The notes below the pieces were generated by a model. That model worked only from the letters and a program-made list of their open reading frames with translations. It was not told the origin of the DNA and did not search any database. Shown here piece after piece: positions 53,261 to 63,142 of a stretch of 64,000 bases of DNA (position 1 is its first letter; each line of letters begins with the position of its first letter). Source of the DNA: an uncultured Burkholderiales bacterium (GTDB taxonomy: Bacteria; Pseudomonadota; Gammaproteobacteria; Burkholderiales; Burkholderiaceae_C); contig CAIMTJ010000093.1 of assembly GCA_903844385.1 (NCBI GenBank), positions 22,434-86,433 of the forward strand. Reading direction: 5' to 3'. Made by a program: the position numbers and the translations under genes.

Positions 53261-54325
53261 ATGGCACTCGTCTCCATGCGCGAACTCCTTGACCATGCCG
53301 CAGCGAATGGCTATGGACTTCCAGCATTCAACGTCAATAATCTTGAGCAAGTCCAAGCGATCATGGAAGCCGCCCAAGAAACGGGCTCCCCTGTGATCAT
53401 GCAAGCGAGTGCCGGTGCCCGCAAATACGCGGGTGAGACGTTTTTAAAATACCTCATCCAAGCCGCCATTGAAACCTACCCCCACATTCCAGTGGTGATG
53501 CACCAAGACCATGGCCAAAGCCCCTTGGTGTGCCAAGGCGCCATTGACCTGGGGTTTTCATCGGTGATGATGGACGGCAGCTTAAAGGAAGACGGAAAAA
53601 CCGTCGCAAGCTACGATTACAACTTGGACGTGACCAGTCAAGTCGTGGCCATGGCCCACAAAAAAGGCATCACCGTCGAGGGCGAACTCGGCTGCTTGGG
53701 GTCCTTGGAGACCATGCAAGGCGACCAAGAAGATGGCCACGGCTCACAGGACGTGCTCTCGCGCGAGCAGCTGTTGACCGATCCTGAGCAAGCGGCTGAT
53801 TTTGTCAAACGCACCCAAATCGATGCCTTGGCCATCGCCATTGGCACCAGCCACGGCGCTTACAAATTCTCACGCATGCCCACTGGCGACATCTTGGCCA
53901 TTGATCGCATCAAACAAATTCATCAACGCATTCCCAACACCCACTTGGTGATGCACGGCAGCTCCAGCGTGCCACAAGACTTGCTCAGCAAAATTCGCGA
54001 GTTTGGTGGCGAGATGAAGGAGACCTATGGCGTGCCTGTCACAGAGATTCAAGAAGCGATCAAACACGGGGTTCGCAAGATCAACATCGACACCGACATT
54101 CGCCTGGCCATGACCGCCGCGGTGCGCGAATTCATGGCTCAAAACCCGAGCAAATTTGACCCGCGAGAGTTTTTAAAGCCGGCCAAATTGGCTGCCAAGA
54201 AAATCTGCATCGAGCGCTATCAGCAATTTGGCTGCGAAGGCCAAGGGCAAAAAATCAAAGGCGAGTCCTTGCTGTTTGTGGCGGCCAAATACAGCAGTGG
54301 TCACCTCTCACAGGTGGTGGCTTAA
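53261..54325 (+). CDS. fba: Fructose-bisphosphate aldolase, class II
   Basis: A 354-residue zinc aldolase. It starts [27 protein letters not shown], binds zinc through the motif [11 protein letters not shown], has the [11 protein letters not shown] segment and [10 protein letters not shown], and ends with [11 protein letters not shown]. The sequence type matches the Calvin-cycle/long subtype common in beta- and alphaproteobacteria. It is the likely second gene of a pyk-fba unit. The 255 bases after it hold only a C-rich stretch with short CACCCG repeats near 54350-54380. Confidence 0.96.
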   Translation: MALVSMRELLDHAAANGYGLPAFNVNNLEQVQAIMEAAQETGSPVIMQASAGARKYAGETFLKYLIQAAIETYPHIPVVMHQDHGQSPLVCQGAIDLGFSSVMMDGSLKEDGKTVASYDYNLDVTSQVVAMAHKKGITVEGELGCLGSLETMQGDQEDGHGSQDVLSREQLLTDPEQAADFVKRTQIDALAIAIGTSHGAYKFSRMPTGDILAIDRIKQIHQRIPNTHLVMHGSSSVPQDLLSKIREFGGEMKETYGVPVTEIQEAIKHGVRKINIDTDIRLAMTAAVREFMAQNPSKFDPREFLKPAKLAAKKICIERYQQFGCEGQGQKIKGESLLFVAAKYSSGHLSQVVA

Positions 54326-54580
54326 TCGTCCAATCATCAGCGCCCAAACACGCCCACACCCGCACCCGCACCCACTGCCTTGCAGCGCAGTGTTCGTTGG
54401 GTGGAACAAGCGCTCAGAGCACACGAGGACGTGCCCAGGCCCAAGCGTTCTCTTTTGGGTGGTGTGCTGGCTCAATTGGCGGCTGAGCCCCATGTCTGCT
54501 GAGCCGCTTTGCTACCCTGGACCCGTTGTCTAGCCCTCCAGCGCTTCGGGTTGTGTTCCTCCTCCACTCGAGTCTCTCCC

Positions 54581-55504
54581 ATGAAGCCTTCGATCCACAC
54601 CAGCAACTTAACGTCCTTGCCCCTTGTTTCACGGGGCAAAGTGCGTGACAACTACGCGGTGGGTGAGCACCAATTGCTCATGCTCGCGAGCGACCGCATC
54701 AGCGCTTTTGACGTGGTGATGACCGAGCCCATTCCCGGCAAAGGCGTCTTGCTCACCCAAATGGCCTTGTTTTGGTTCGAACAACTCGCCTTCATCTGCC
54801 CCAACCACCTCACCCACCTCGCACCCGAGTCGGTGGTGAGTGCCGAGGAGGCCCCCCAAGTGCTGGGTCGCTCGATGCTGGTTCAACGCTTGCGCCCCTT
54901 GCCCGTGGAAGCGGTGGTGCGCGGCTACATGGCGGGCAGTGCTTGGGCCGAGTACCAGGCGCATCAAACCGTCTGCCAAGAGGCGCTCCCCGCGGGCTTA
55001 CAAAACGCCTGTGAGCTGCCCTCTCCACTCTTTACCCCCGCCACCAAGGCCGCCATGGGCGAGCACGATGAGAACATCTCCTACGCTCAGATGGCCGCCC
55101 TCATCGGCGCGAAATTGGCCGAGCAAGTGCGAGAAACCAGCCTTGCACTTTACCTGGAGGCCAGGCGTCAAGCCCGCCAACGCGGCATCATCATTGCAGA
55201 CACCAAATTTGAGTTTGGCTTGAATGATCAAGATCAGTTGGTGTTGATGGACGAGGTGTTGACACCGGACTCATCGCGCTATTGGCCGCTTGAGACCTAT
55301 GCCGTGGGGGTCAATCCCCCAAGCTTTGATAAACAATTCCTGCGCGACTGGCTCGAGAATTACCGTGACGCGAACGGTTTGCCTTGGAACAAAACCGCTC
55401 CCGCGCCGAACTTACCAAGTGAGGTGATTGCGCAAACCGCGCTCAAATACCAAGAAGTTTGGGCGCGCTTGAGCCCTGGCCCGGCACCCGTGCGAGGCGC
55501 TTGA
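54581..55504 (+). CDS. purC: Phosphoribosylaminoimidazole-succinocarboxamide synthase
   Basis: A 307-residue SAICAR synthetase. The N-terminal SRGKVRDNYAVG, LASDRISAFDVVM, the central PVEAVVRGYMAGSAWAEYQ and the catalytic IIIADTKFEFGL, VLMDEVLTPDSSRYW are all present. It joins aspartate to CAIR in purine synthesis. The ATG at 54581 gives the family N-terminus. It is followed by the convergent thioredoxin-TPR gene after 38 bases, with purE and purK beyond. Confidence 0.97.
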   Translation: MKPSIHTSNLTSLPLVSRGKVRDNYAVGEHQLLMLASDRISAFDVVMTEPIPGKGVLLTQMALFWFEQLAFICPNHLTHLAPESVVSAEEAPQVLGRSMLVQRLRPLPVEAVVRGYMAGSAWAEYQAHQTVCQEALPAGLQNACELPSPLFTPATKAAMGEHDENISYAQMAALIGAKLAEQVRETSLALYLEARRQARQRGIIIADTKFEFGLNDQDQLVLMDEVLTPDSSRYWPLETYAVGVNPPSFDKQFLRDWLENYRDANGLPWNKTAPAPNLPSEVIAQTALKYQEVWARLSPGPAPVRGA

Positions 55505-55542
55505 AAAGACCAGTGAATGCTGGGCCACGCCGTCAATAGCCC

Positions 55543-56499
55543 TCAATTCAAGGCGCTGCTCAAGCGGCGACGGTACTTGGAGATCAGCTCCAAGCGGGGG
55601 TCATCGTTGTGGCTCACCTGGGTGGTCAAGGCAATACCCCCGGGCGTGGTGTCTTTGCTGCTGGGCGCATCCTTGACAGGTGGGGGCGTCATGAGCTCCA
55701 AAATCGCCACGTACAACTTCCTCGCAATTTCGTCGCCCCAGGTTTTGTCGCGCATGATGATCTCGAGCAACTCGTCCATGGCTGGCGTCATCTCGCCACT
55801 CGCCACCCAGCAGCGCGCGCGCGCCAATCGCGCGCCAAAATCGCGTTTGTTGCTCTCCAAGTGGGCGTCAAACTGCGCAGGGCTCCAAGACCCCTGAGGG
55901 TCGGTTTGAACAAAGAGCAAGCAAGCCAGCCAATGGTTCAATGCCTCAAAGCGCAGTTGCAAGGGGATTTGTGCCAAAGCGGGCCCCAAGGCCATTTGGG
56001 CTGACTCCAAGTCCCCTTCCTGAATGAGCAGTTTGGCGTAATCAAATCGAGCGTCATCGTTGGCCGGGTTGATGGCCAAGGCTTCTTGCAATTTGACCAA
56101 GGCGGCTTGCGGGTCCCCGTCTTCGATCAAGGCCTGGGCCTGTTGAGCGTCTTCCAGCGCCGTGAGCTCCTCGATCGAGGGCAGGTGTTTGTCCAAGAAC
56201 GCCTTGATTTGTCCCGGCGGCAAGGCCCCCATGAAGCCATCCACAGGTCGCCCTTGTTTGAGCAAAATACAAGTGGGAAGGCTCTTGATGCCAAAGGCCT
56301 GCGAGATTTGTTGCTCCTCATCGGAGTTGATTTTGACCAATTTAAAGCGCCCTTGGTAGTCTTCCTCCAACTGCTCGAGCAAGGGCCCAATGACTTTGCA
56401 CGGCCCACACCAAGGCGCCCAAAAGTCGACCAAAACGGGCGTGTCCACCGAGGCTTGCATCACCTCCAACTCAAAATTTTCAACGCTGACTTCTATCAT
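55543..56499 (-). CDS. Thioredoxin-TPR co-chaperone (CnoX/YbbN-like)
   Basis: A 318-residue protein with an N-terminal thioredoxin domain carrying an intact WCGPC at 30-34 and a C-terminal TPR-like region (AQALIEDGDPQAALVKLQEALAINPANDDARFDYAKLLIQEGDLESAQ...). This is the architecture of CnoX (YbbN), a chaperone that protects substrates from oxidation and passes them to GroEL. E. coli YbbN lacks the normal CxxC, so this protein may keep oxidoreductase activity. It is divergent from purE with 70 bases between starts. Confidence 0.92.
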   Translation of the reverse strand: MIEVSVENFELEVMQASVDTPVLVDFWAPWCGPCKVIGPLLEQLEEDYQGRFKLVKINSDEEQQISQAFGIKSLPTCILLKQGRPVDGFMGALPPGQIKAFLDKHLPSIEELTALEDAQQAQALIEDGDPQAALVKLQEALAINPANDDARFDYAKLLIQEGDLESAQMALGPALAQIPLQLRFEALNHWLACLLFVQTDPQGSWSPAQFDAHLESNKRDFGARLARARCWVASGEMTPAMDELLEIIMRDKTWGDEIARKLYVAILELMTPPPVKDAPSSKDTTPGGIALTTQVSHNDDPRLELISKYRRRLSSALN

Positions 56500-56569
56500 T
56501 GACCTACACTCCTCAAGCAACCATTAAAATCAATTCACTTGCACACTTCTGCCCCAAGGGCAACACGCC

Positions 56570-57067
56570 ATGACCCAAGCACTCATCGGTGTCGTGATGG
56601 GCTCCCAATCGGATTGGGAGACCATGCAACACGCCACCCGTATTCTCCAAGAATTTGACATCCCGTTTCATGCCCGCGTGCTCTCCGCACACCGCATGCC
56701 CGATGATTTGTTCACCTACGCGCAAAATGCGCGCTCAGCCGGTCTGCTTGCTATTATCGCGGGTGCAGGCGGGGCGGCCCATTTGCCCGGCATGCTGGCG
56801 AGCAAAACCACCATCCCCGTACTGGGTGTCCCCGTCGCTAGCCAGCACCTGCACGGTGTTGACTCACTGCACAGCATCGTACAAATGCCCAAGGGCATTC
56901 CCGTCGCCACCTTTGCCATTGGCCACAGTGGGGCGGCCAATGCCGCACTCTTTGCCGTGGCCATGCTAGCACTTCACTCTCCTGCTTTGCAAGCCCAGCT
57001 CCAAGCCTACCGTGATGCCCAAACCCAAGCGGCACGCCAAAGTGTACTCACACCCACCCCGAGTTGA
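56570..57067 (+). CDS. purE: 5-(carboxyamino)imidazole ribonucleotide mutase
   Basis: A 165-residue PurE class I mutase that converts N5-CAIR to CAIR. The core motifs are VVMGSQSDWETM, ARVLSAHRMPD (catalytic histidine), IIAGAGGAAHLPGMLAS and GVPVASQHLHGVDSLHSIVQMPKGIPVAT. purK follows, supplying its substrate. The AAGGG 12 bases upstream is a modest ribosome site. Confidence 0.97.
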   Translation: MTQALIGVVMGSQSDWETMQHATRILQEFDIPFHARVLSAHRMPDDLFTYAQNARSAGLLAIIAGAGGAAHLPGMLASKTTIPVLGVPVASQHLHGVDSLHSIVQMPKGIPVATFAIGHSGAANAALFAVAMLALHSPALQAQLQAYRDAQTQAARQSVLTPTPS

Positions 57068-57125
57068 ATCGACCTTTTTGTTGCCTGTGGCTCCACAACC
57101 TGGCAAGCTCACACCCCACCATCTC

Positions 57126-58520
57126 ATGACACCTGCCTTTGACAGCACCGCGCCTTCTAAGCCGGCCCTCCCCTATCTCGCACCCCCAGCCTGTATTGGG
57201 GTGCTGGGGGGCGGACAACTCGGGCGCATGCTCGCGCAAACCGCGCAGACCATGGGCTACACCGTGGCGGTCTTGGACCCCGATGCGAGCGCGCCCGCCA
57301 GCAGCCTGTCTGAGCATTTTTTGTGTTTTGACTACACCGACGACGTGGGCTTGACGGCCTTGAGCCAATTGGCCTCGCGAGTCACGACCGAGTTTGAAAA
57401 CGTCCCCGCCTTGACGCTCGAACGCTTGGCGCGCAAGCTCGGTGTGAGTCCCAGTGCAGCGTGCGTGCGCATCGCTCAAGACCGGGTCCTTGAAAAAACC
57501 ACCATCCAAGCGTGTGGCTTGCCGGTGGCGCCATTTTGGGTGATTGAAACCCACTCGGATTTGGCCCAGGTCCCGCCCCACCTGTTTCCCGGTATTTTGA
57601 AGACCACCCGCTTCGGCTATGACGGCAAAGGCCAAGTGCTGGTGCCCAACGCGCAGGCTCTGCCTGGCGCATTCGCCCAGCTCCAAGCGAGTCCTCACGC
57701 GACGCCAACCGCCTGCGTGCTCGAGAAAAAACTCCCGCTCCAAGCCGAGTGTTCGGTGATTTTGGGGCGCTCCGAGGATGGCGCCTGCGTGCACCTGCCC
57801 GTGCAAATTAACCAACACCACCAAGGCGTTTTGTTCTCCAGCACGGTTTTCCCCGGCTGGGTGGACCCCGCGCTTGAACAAGCTCTTCAAAGCGCCGCCC
57901 AAACACTGGCCCAAGCACTGAGCTATGTGGGGGTCTTGTGCGTGGAGTTTTTTATTTTGGACGCCGTCAACGCCTCGGCCCAGCCGGTTTCTACCCCACC
58001 AGGGGCTCAACTGGCTGCGCCCCTAGCGGCGGCGGCGCCGACCCCTGCCACTGGGTCTTGGGTGGTCAATGAAATCGCCCCCAGGCCCCACAACAGTGGA
58101 CACCACAGCCTCAACTCCTGTTCGCTGTCGCAGTTTGAGTTGCAACTGCGTGTTTTGGTGGGCCTGCCCCTCACGCCCGTGGCGCAGCACAGCCCCTGTG
58201 TCATGCTCAATTTGCTGGGCGACTTGTGGTGGGACCCCAGTGCCGTGCGCACCCATGCCCACAACGCGCCCCAAGAGCCCGACTGGTCGCGCTTGTTGGC
58301 GCTGCCTGGCACGCACTTGCACCTGTATGGCAAAAAAGAGGCGCGGCGTGGGCGAAAAATGGGCCATCTGAACATCACGGCAGACAGCCCCGAAGCGGTC
58401 ATGACAACAGTGGCGCAATGCTTGGCGCTGCTGGGCCTGGAGAGTTTGGGGCTGGGGGTGTCGGCTCGCTTGGGTCCAACAAGGACTGCGTGGAGCGAGC
58501 CCACGCTCGTGGCGCCATGA
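57126..58520 (+). CDS. purK: 5-(carboxyamino)imidazole ribonucleotide synthase
   Basis: A 464-residue ATP-grasp enzyme that carboxylates AIR. It has CIGVLGGGQLGRMLAQTA, DYTDDVGL, TTEFENVP, the ATP-grasp loop TTRFGYDGKGQ and the metal/ATP segment NEIAPRPHNSGHHSLNSC. It is longer than usual (about 380-400), mainly because of an Ala/Pro-rich insertion at about residues 279-307 just before NEIAPRPHNSG. ATG 57126 is chosen; a frame starting inside purE (GTG 57012) stays open. Its stop overlaps tsaC as ATGA. Confidence 0.95.
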   Translation: MTPAFDSTAPSKPALPYLAPPACIGVLGGGQLGRMLAQTAQTMGYTVAVLDPDASAPASSLSEHFLCFDYTDDVGLTALSQLASRVTTEFENVPALTLERLARKLGVSPSAACVRIAQDRVLEKTTIQACGLPVAPFWVIETHSDLAQVPPHLFPGILKTTRFGYDGKGQVLVPNAQALPGAFAQLQASPHATPTACVLEKKLPLQAECSVILGRSEDGACVHLPVQINQHHQGVLFSSTVFPGWVDPALEQALQSAAQTLAQALSYVGVLCVEFFILDAVNASAQPVSTPPGAQLAAPLAAAAPTPATGSWVVNEIAPRPHNSGHHSLNSCSLSQFELQLRVLVGLPLTPVAQHSPCVMLNLLGDLWWDPSAVRTHAHNAPQEPDWSRLLALPGTHLHLYGKKEARRGRKMGHLNITADSPEAVMTTVAQCLALLGLESLGLGVSARLGPTRTAWSEPTLVAP

Positions 58521-59629
58521 CCCCAGTCACGCCGAGTGCATCTGAGATGGAGCGTGCCGCTCGTGCGCTGCAAAGCGGCGAGCTCGTGGCCTTTCCCACG
58601 GAGACGGTCTATGGCCTCGGTGCTGACGCCGACCAAGATGCGAGCGTGGAGCACATTTTTAAGCTCAAGGGCCGCCCCAACAATCACCCCTTGATTGTGC
58701 ACATCTGCAGTCTCCAAGACGTCGATCACTATGCTCAGGAAGTGCCCGCCTTTGCCAAGACCTTGATGGCACGGTTTTGGCCTGGTGCGCTCACCTTGAT
58801 CTTGCCCAAACGCCCCGGGGTGGCGCAAGCCGCCACAGCGCTTTCACCCAGCATCGGCCTGCGATGGCCCTCACATCCGGTGGCCTTGGCGCTCTTGAGA
58901 CAAGCGCGCACATTGGGGGTGCACGGCGTGGCCGCACCCAGCGCCAATCGTTTTGGGCGGGTGAGTCCCACCCGCGCCGCCCATGTTCGGTCCGAGTTTG
59001 GGCCCGATCTTTGGGTGCTCGATGGCGGGGATTGTGACATTGGCATCGAATCCACCATTGTGGACTGCACCCGTGGCGTGCCCATTGTGTTGCGCCCTGG
59101 ACAGATCGACCAACAAGCACTGGAGGCGGCGCTTGATCAACCGGTGTTGCGCCAAGAAGAGCTTGATCTGGTCAGCCTCAAGACCGATCCAGCACACTTG
59201 ATCGCGCCCAAAGCCTCGGGCACGTTGGCCTCGCACTACGCGCCGCGAGCACGGCTCAGACTCATGGAGGCGGCGCAGATGGCGCATGAGCTCAAAGAGT
59301 GGAGACCCCCGAGTTCACCTCAGCCCTTTGGCGAAACACCCCCAACGCTTGGGGTGTGGGCGCGCGACAGCGCACTTCAAGAGACGCCTCACCCAAGCGG
59401 CCTGCTCTTTCAAGCCATGCCGAGCACGCCACAAGCTTGCGCCCATGCGCTTTTTGCCACCTTGCGCGACTTTGATGACTCGGGGGTGGCTGAGATTTGG
59501 ATTGAATCGGCGCCCAGTGGGGTGTCTTGGGCGGGGGTTGCCGATCGTTTGCGCCGGGCCAGTCATGTGCCTGCAGAGCCTTCACAATCTGCCGTTAAAC
59601 TATCGGGTACGACTGGAGTTGCTCAATGA
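58517..59629 (+). CDS. tsaC: L-threonylcarbamoyladenylate synthase (Sua5-type, with C-terminal domain)
   Basis: A 370-residue YrdC/Sua5 enzyme, the first step of tRNA t6A modification, making threonylcarbamoyl-AMP from Thr, bicarbonate and ATP. The YrdC domain shows GELVAFPTETVYGLGADA, KLKGRPNNHPL, FWPGALTLIL and APSANRFGRVSPT. The C-terminal Sua5 extension starts with the linker ASGTLASHYAPRARL and ends near residue 350. Its ATG overlaps purK, and its stop overlaps the next gene, both as ATGA. tsaB, another t6A gene, is in the same window. Confidence 0.95.
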   Translation: MTPVTPSASEMERAARALQSGELVAFPTETVYGLGADADQDASVEHIFKLKGRPNNHPLIVHICSLQDVDHYAQEVPAFAKTLMARFWPGALTLILPKRPGVAQAATALSPSIGLRWPSHPVALALLRQARTLGVHGVAAPSANRFGRVSPTRAAHVRSEFGPDLWVLDGGDCDIGIESTIVDCTRGVPIVLRPGQIDQQALEAALDQPVLRQEELDLVSLKTDPAHLIAPKASGTLASHYAPRARLRLMEAAQMAHELKEWRPPSSPQPFGETPPTLGVWARDSALQETPHPSGLLFQAMPSTPQACAHALFATLRDFDDSGVAEIWIESAPSGVSWAGVADRLRRASHVPAEPSQSAVKLSGTTGVAQ

Positions 59630-60552
59630 AAATTAACTTACACACCACGGCCATGCGCCTGGGCCAACAGTTGGCCTATTTGGGCCTGTGCGCTTTGGTG
59701 GCGTCATGCGGAGCGAGCTCCAAAGTGGACGAATTTTTCCCGAGCCGCATTGTCGCTGTGGGGGACTTTTTCAGCTACCAAGGCACCTTGAGCAACGCTT
59801 ATGCCGATCAATTCACGGTCAACGATGGCACCGTGACGAACTGGATTGCACAAATGGCGCTGGACTACAACATCGCGTTTGATCCAGCCGTCTCCGGCTT
59901 TGCCAAACCCGGTGCCACCATCGCCGACCTCCCCGGGCAGCTTGCGGGCTTTCGCCCCCAAGCTGGCGACATGCTGGTGATCAATGGCGGCATGAACGAT
60001 ATTTTGAACCACACCTTGTCGGTTTTGAGTCGCAAAGAAACACCAGCGAGTGCCATCAGCACCATCACCACCTTGGGCACGACTTATCAACTCTTTGCCC
60101 GCGGACAGTTGGTCAACTTTGGCCATATTTTGTTGCTCAACGCCTACGACTTGAAAGGCAGCCCATTTGCCCAAATCAATTCGCCCGCCTTTGCCTTGGC
60201 TTACCCCAATTACACCGGTGGTTTGCCGCAATTCATTCAGGACATGACCCGCGCCTTCAACTCGGCCATCATCAGCAACGCGGGCATGTATGTCTCCGGT
60301 CAAGGCGTGAGACTCTTTGATATGGAGGTGTTGATGTTGAGTGCGGACTTGCAAGGCTATGGCATCACCACCGCAGGGCTCACCACCGCGGCTTGCCCAG
60401 ACTCGATAGCCGGGCTCAACTGCAACGCCACGAGCGCAGACCCCAACTACAACTCGTATCTCTACGCTGACAACATCCATCTGAGCCCGGTTGCGCAGCG
60501 CATGGTGGGCAATTTTGCTTACACCTTTTTAAGAAGCGCCAAGGGTTGGTGA
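59626..60552 (+). CDS. SGNH/GDSL-like lipoprotein with altered nucleophile block
   Basis: A 308-residue exported protein with a probable lipobox VASC (Cys28). SGNH-type blocks are partly recognisable: block I reads VAVGDFFSYQG (46-50 GDFFS), block III GGMND (N124, D125) and block V DNIH (D282, H285). In normal GDSL enzymes the residue after GD is the nucleophilic serine; here it is Phe, with a serine two residues later. Activity is therefore uncertain. GGAG lies 8 bases before ATG 59626, and the start overlaps tsaC. Similarity to a family found after sua5 in relatives is from memory. Confidence 0.75.
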   Translation: MKINLHTTAMRLGQQLAYLGLCALVASCGASSKVDEFFPSRIVAVGDFFSYQGTLSNAYADQFTVNDGTVTNWIAQMALDYNIAFDPAVSGFAKPGATIADLPGQLAGFRPQAGDMLVINGGMNDILNHTLSVLSRKETPASAISTITTLGTTYQLFARGQLVNFGHILLLNAYDLKGSPFAQINSPAFALAYPNYTGGLPQFIQDMTRAFNSAIISNAGMYVSGQGVRLFDMEVLMLSADLQGYGITTAGLTTAACPDSIAGLNCNATSADPNYNSYLYADNIHLSPVAQRMVGNFAYTFLRSAKGW

Positions 60553-60553
60553 A

Positions 60554-60571
60554 CACCCGTCAAGACGGGTG
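60554..60571. terminator. Possible hairpin between SGNH-like gene and dacB
   Basis: CACCCGTC-aa-GACGGGTG is a perfect 8-base inverted repeat just after the stop, between convergent genes. It lacks a T-run, so termination would be weak or factor-assisted. Confidence 0.4.
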
Positions 60572-60610
60572 ACTCGGCGGTGGGCTTGGCCCGTTGAATC
60601 CAGCGGGGCT

Positions 60611-62125
60611 TCAACGGTTGGCCACCCACTCAATCCAGGCCTCCATCAATGGCCTGGCTTTGGCGGCGTTGGCATGGTTGACCAAGGCCACGAGAATATA
60701 GCGGCGGTGGTTTCTCGCTTGCACAAAGCCTGCCACTCCGAGCACCCCATTCAAGCTGCCCGTTTTCAAATGGGCCACGCCCACGGCCTGGCTTTTTTTA
60801 AGCGTCCCGTCCTCCCCAGAGATGGGCAAAGAGGCGATCAACTCGGGGCTGTAGGGCGACTCCCAGGCGTACTGAAGCAGCTGCGTGAATGCTCTGGCGC
60901 TCATGCGGTCCTCCCGGCTCAAACCCGAGCCCTCGAGGGTGCGTGGCTCTGGCGCCGAGAAACGCTCCTTCCACCAATCGTGCACCCGCTGAGCCGAGGC
61001 CTCGTCAGAGCCGACCTTGGGGGCGGACTGGGGGGTGGACGGGTAGGCACTCAGACTCAAATAGAGCTGGTGCGCCATCACGTTGTTGCTGAATTTGTTC
61101 ATGTCCCGAATCACATCCCCCAACGGGGGCGAGTCTTGGCGCCAAAGGGGTGTGAGGCCTTTGGGCACCACCCCGAGCTTGAAGTCGCCGCTGATTTCTC
61201 CGCCCAAGTCTCTCCACAGACCGGCCAAGGCGCGCACGCTGAACTCCTGCGCGTTGGGCGGCGCCAAAGGCCAGACTTGTTGGGCACAGGCGCGGGGATA
61301 GCTCCCGGCGAGTCGAATCGACAAGGCCTGCGAAAAGTCCGCCTTCAATTGCGCTCGGTAATCTGCACAAGGCCCGGCAGTGAGGGGCACGCTTGCGGGA
61401 TAGACCAGGCCCAAGAGGGGGGGTTGCACCCGCACATGTGCTAGCGGCAACACCGCGTCGGGCGTCAAAGTGAGCAGCAAGGCATTGAAGTTCACCAACA
61501 AGGCGTCGGCCCCAACGTTGTAGGGCTTGAAGGGCTCACCATCAAACGCCCCAGGGTCCTTCAGACGGACGTCAAACAGTGTCTTGTCAATCACCCAGTC
61601 GCCCTCAATGCGTTGCACCCCCATGCCTTTGAGAGACTGCAGCAGCTTGGTGGCCGCCTCGAGATTGAATTTGGGGTCACCCGAGCCTTTGACATACACA
61701 TCCCCGCGCAAGACCCCGCCTTGGATGGGCCCGCTCACGTACAGCGGGGTTTGCCACACAAAGGCTGGGCCCAACAAGTCCAAGGCGGCTTGCGTGGTCA
61801 CCAGTTTGATGAGAGAAGCGGGCGTGCGCATCTCATCGGCTCGGTGGTGCATGGGCTCAGCACCCGAATCCACCTCACGCACCACCACACTCAGACTTTG
61901 TTCGGGCAATTCGAGCGTTTGCATCAAACGAACAATGGTTTCGGGCAAGGCGAGCTCTGGCTGTGCACGCCCAGGCGCTTTGGTCGACTGCACTGGGGCC
62001 GACTGCGCAAGGGCCTGGGCTGGCACCCCAATGCCATAAAGCAGCGCCAAAACCCACGCCACTCGCCAAGCCTGCACCTCAAAACCGAACGCACCCCTCC
62101 TCAAATGACCGCTCAAGAACTTCAT
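60611..62125 (-). CDS. dacB: D-alanyl-D-alanine carboxypeptidase/endopeptidase (PBP4, DacB)
   Basis: A 504-residue class C low-molecular-weight penicillin-binding protein. After a signal peptide (cleavage near AQALAQS), the penicillin-binding motifs are SLIK (104-107), SNN in NKFSNNVMAHQ and KTG in AHLKTGSLNG. The insert domain between SxxK and SxN includes KGSGDPKFNLEA. It trims D-Ala and cleaves peptide cross-links in the periplasm. ATG 62125 is preferred to GTG 62131. It is convergent with the SGNH-like gene. Confidence 0.94.
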   Translation of the reverse strand: MKFLSGHLRRGAFGFEVQAWRVAWVLALLYGIGVPAQALAQSAPVQSTKAPGRAQPELALPETIVRLMQTLELPEQSLSVVVREVDSGAEPMHHRADEMRTPASLIKLVTTQAALDLLGPAFVWQTPLYVSGPIQGGVLRGDVYVKGSGDPKFNLEAATKLLQSLKGMGVQRIEGDWVIDKTLFDVRLKDPGAFDGEPFKPYNVGADALLVNFNALLLTLTPDAVLPLAHVRVQPPLLGLVYPASVPLTAGPCADYRAQLKADFSQALSIRLAGSYPRACAQQVWPLAPPNAQEFSVRALAGLWRDLGGEISGDFKLGVVPKGLTPLWRQDSPPLGDVIRDMNKFSNNVMAHQLYLSLSAYPSTPQSAPKVGSDEASAQRVHDWWKERFSAPEPRTLEGSGLSREDRMSARAFTQLLQYAWESPYSPELIASLPISGEDGTLKKSQAVGVAHLKTGSLNGVLGVAGFVQARNHRRYILVALVNHANAAKARPLMEAWIEWVANR

Positions 62126-62302
62126 GCGCACTCACCCCTGTGTTGTCTGTTCATTGTGTTGTCCTCTTCTCGCTTGTGCGTTTGGCCACCATGAGACTGC
62201 TCTCATGGCGCACTGTAACGGGCTCAAAGCGCCTTGACAATGCTTTTGCGCGCCATGCGCTGGGTACACCGACAGCGGGCCCATTTCAGGGATAATTCAG
62301 CC

Positions 62303-63142
62303 ATGAACATTTTGGCCCTGGACACCAGCACACAGCACGCGAGCATCGCCTTGCGAAGCGGTGAAGCGTCGTGGCAGGCCGAATTGCCCAACGCCTCCAA
62401 AACCTCCGCGACCATCATCCCACGCTGCCTAGAGGCTCTTGAGGCGCTGTCGCTGTCATTTGCTGATCTTCACGCCATTGTGTACACCAAAGGCCCCGGG
62501 GCCTTCACCGGACTCAGAACCGCCGTCTCCGTTGCCCAAGGTTTTGCCTTGGCCCAATCCATTCCCACTTTGGGGTTCAGTACGCTGCAATGCTTGGCGC
62601 AAACAGCGCGCTTGCAAGGCCACGCCCACGAGCGTGTGGTGTGCGCTTTGGATGCGCGCATGCAACAAGTGTACTGGGGCAGCTACCGCTGGCATCCCCA
62701 GCAATGGGTTTGTCACAACGCGCCCCAGCTCGCCAGCGAGTCGGCCTCACAGTGGCCCCAGCCTTGGCAAGACATGACAAGCCCCACCTTGATCGTGGGC
62801 AACGCACTGGCCGTCAACGCCCAGCAAGTCCCCCTCAACTGGGGCGCGAACTTGAACTTGACTTGGTGCTTTTGCGAGCCCAGTGCCCTGGGCTTGTTGG
62901 TTTTGGCGCAGCAGTATTTGGCCTCGAGAGAGGCTGCAAAAATCGGGCAAGGTGACGACGCTGTCAACGCGTCGCCCCGTTTCAAAGGCCCACCAGAGCC
63001 CCCTTTTTTGGACCCCGTGGTCTTGGGGCGACCCACCCCATGGTACCTTCGCGATCAAGTGGCCCAAACCACGCTCGAGCGCGCCCAAGCTCACGCCCTC
63101 ACCATCCCCCAAGTCAGCAGCCCTGATCGCGACCATGCTTAG
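62303..63142 (+). CDS. tsaB: tRNA threonylcarbamoyladenosine biosynthesis protein TsaB
   Basis: A 279-residue ASKHA-fold protein that partners TsaD and TsaE in t6A formation. It opens MNILALDTSTQHASIAL, and shows GPGAFTGLRTAVSVAQGFALA, the TsaB hallmark. The C-terminal part is longer and Pro/Ala-rich. The upstream frame is open, but ATG 62303 fits the family. Its last eight bases overlap rimI. Confidence 0.94.
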   Translation: MNILALDTSTQHASIALRSGEASWQAELPNASKTSATIIPRCLEALEALSLSFADLHAIVYTKGPGAFTGLRTAVSVAQGFALAQSIPTLGFSTLQCLAQTARLQGHAHERVVCALDARMQQVYWGSYRWHPQQWVCHNAPQLASESASQWPQPWQDMTSPTLIVGNALAVNAQQVPLNWGANLNLTWCFCEPSALGLLVLAQQYLASREAAKIGQGDDAVNASPRFKGPPEPPFLDPVVLGRPTPWYLRDQVAQTTLERAQAHALTIPQVSSPDRDHA

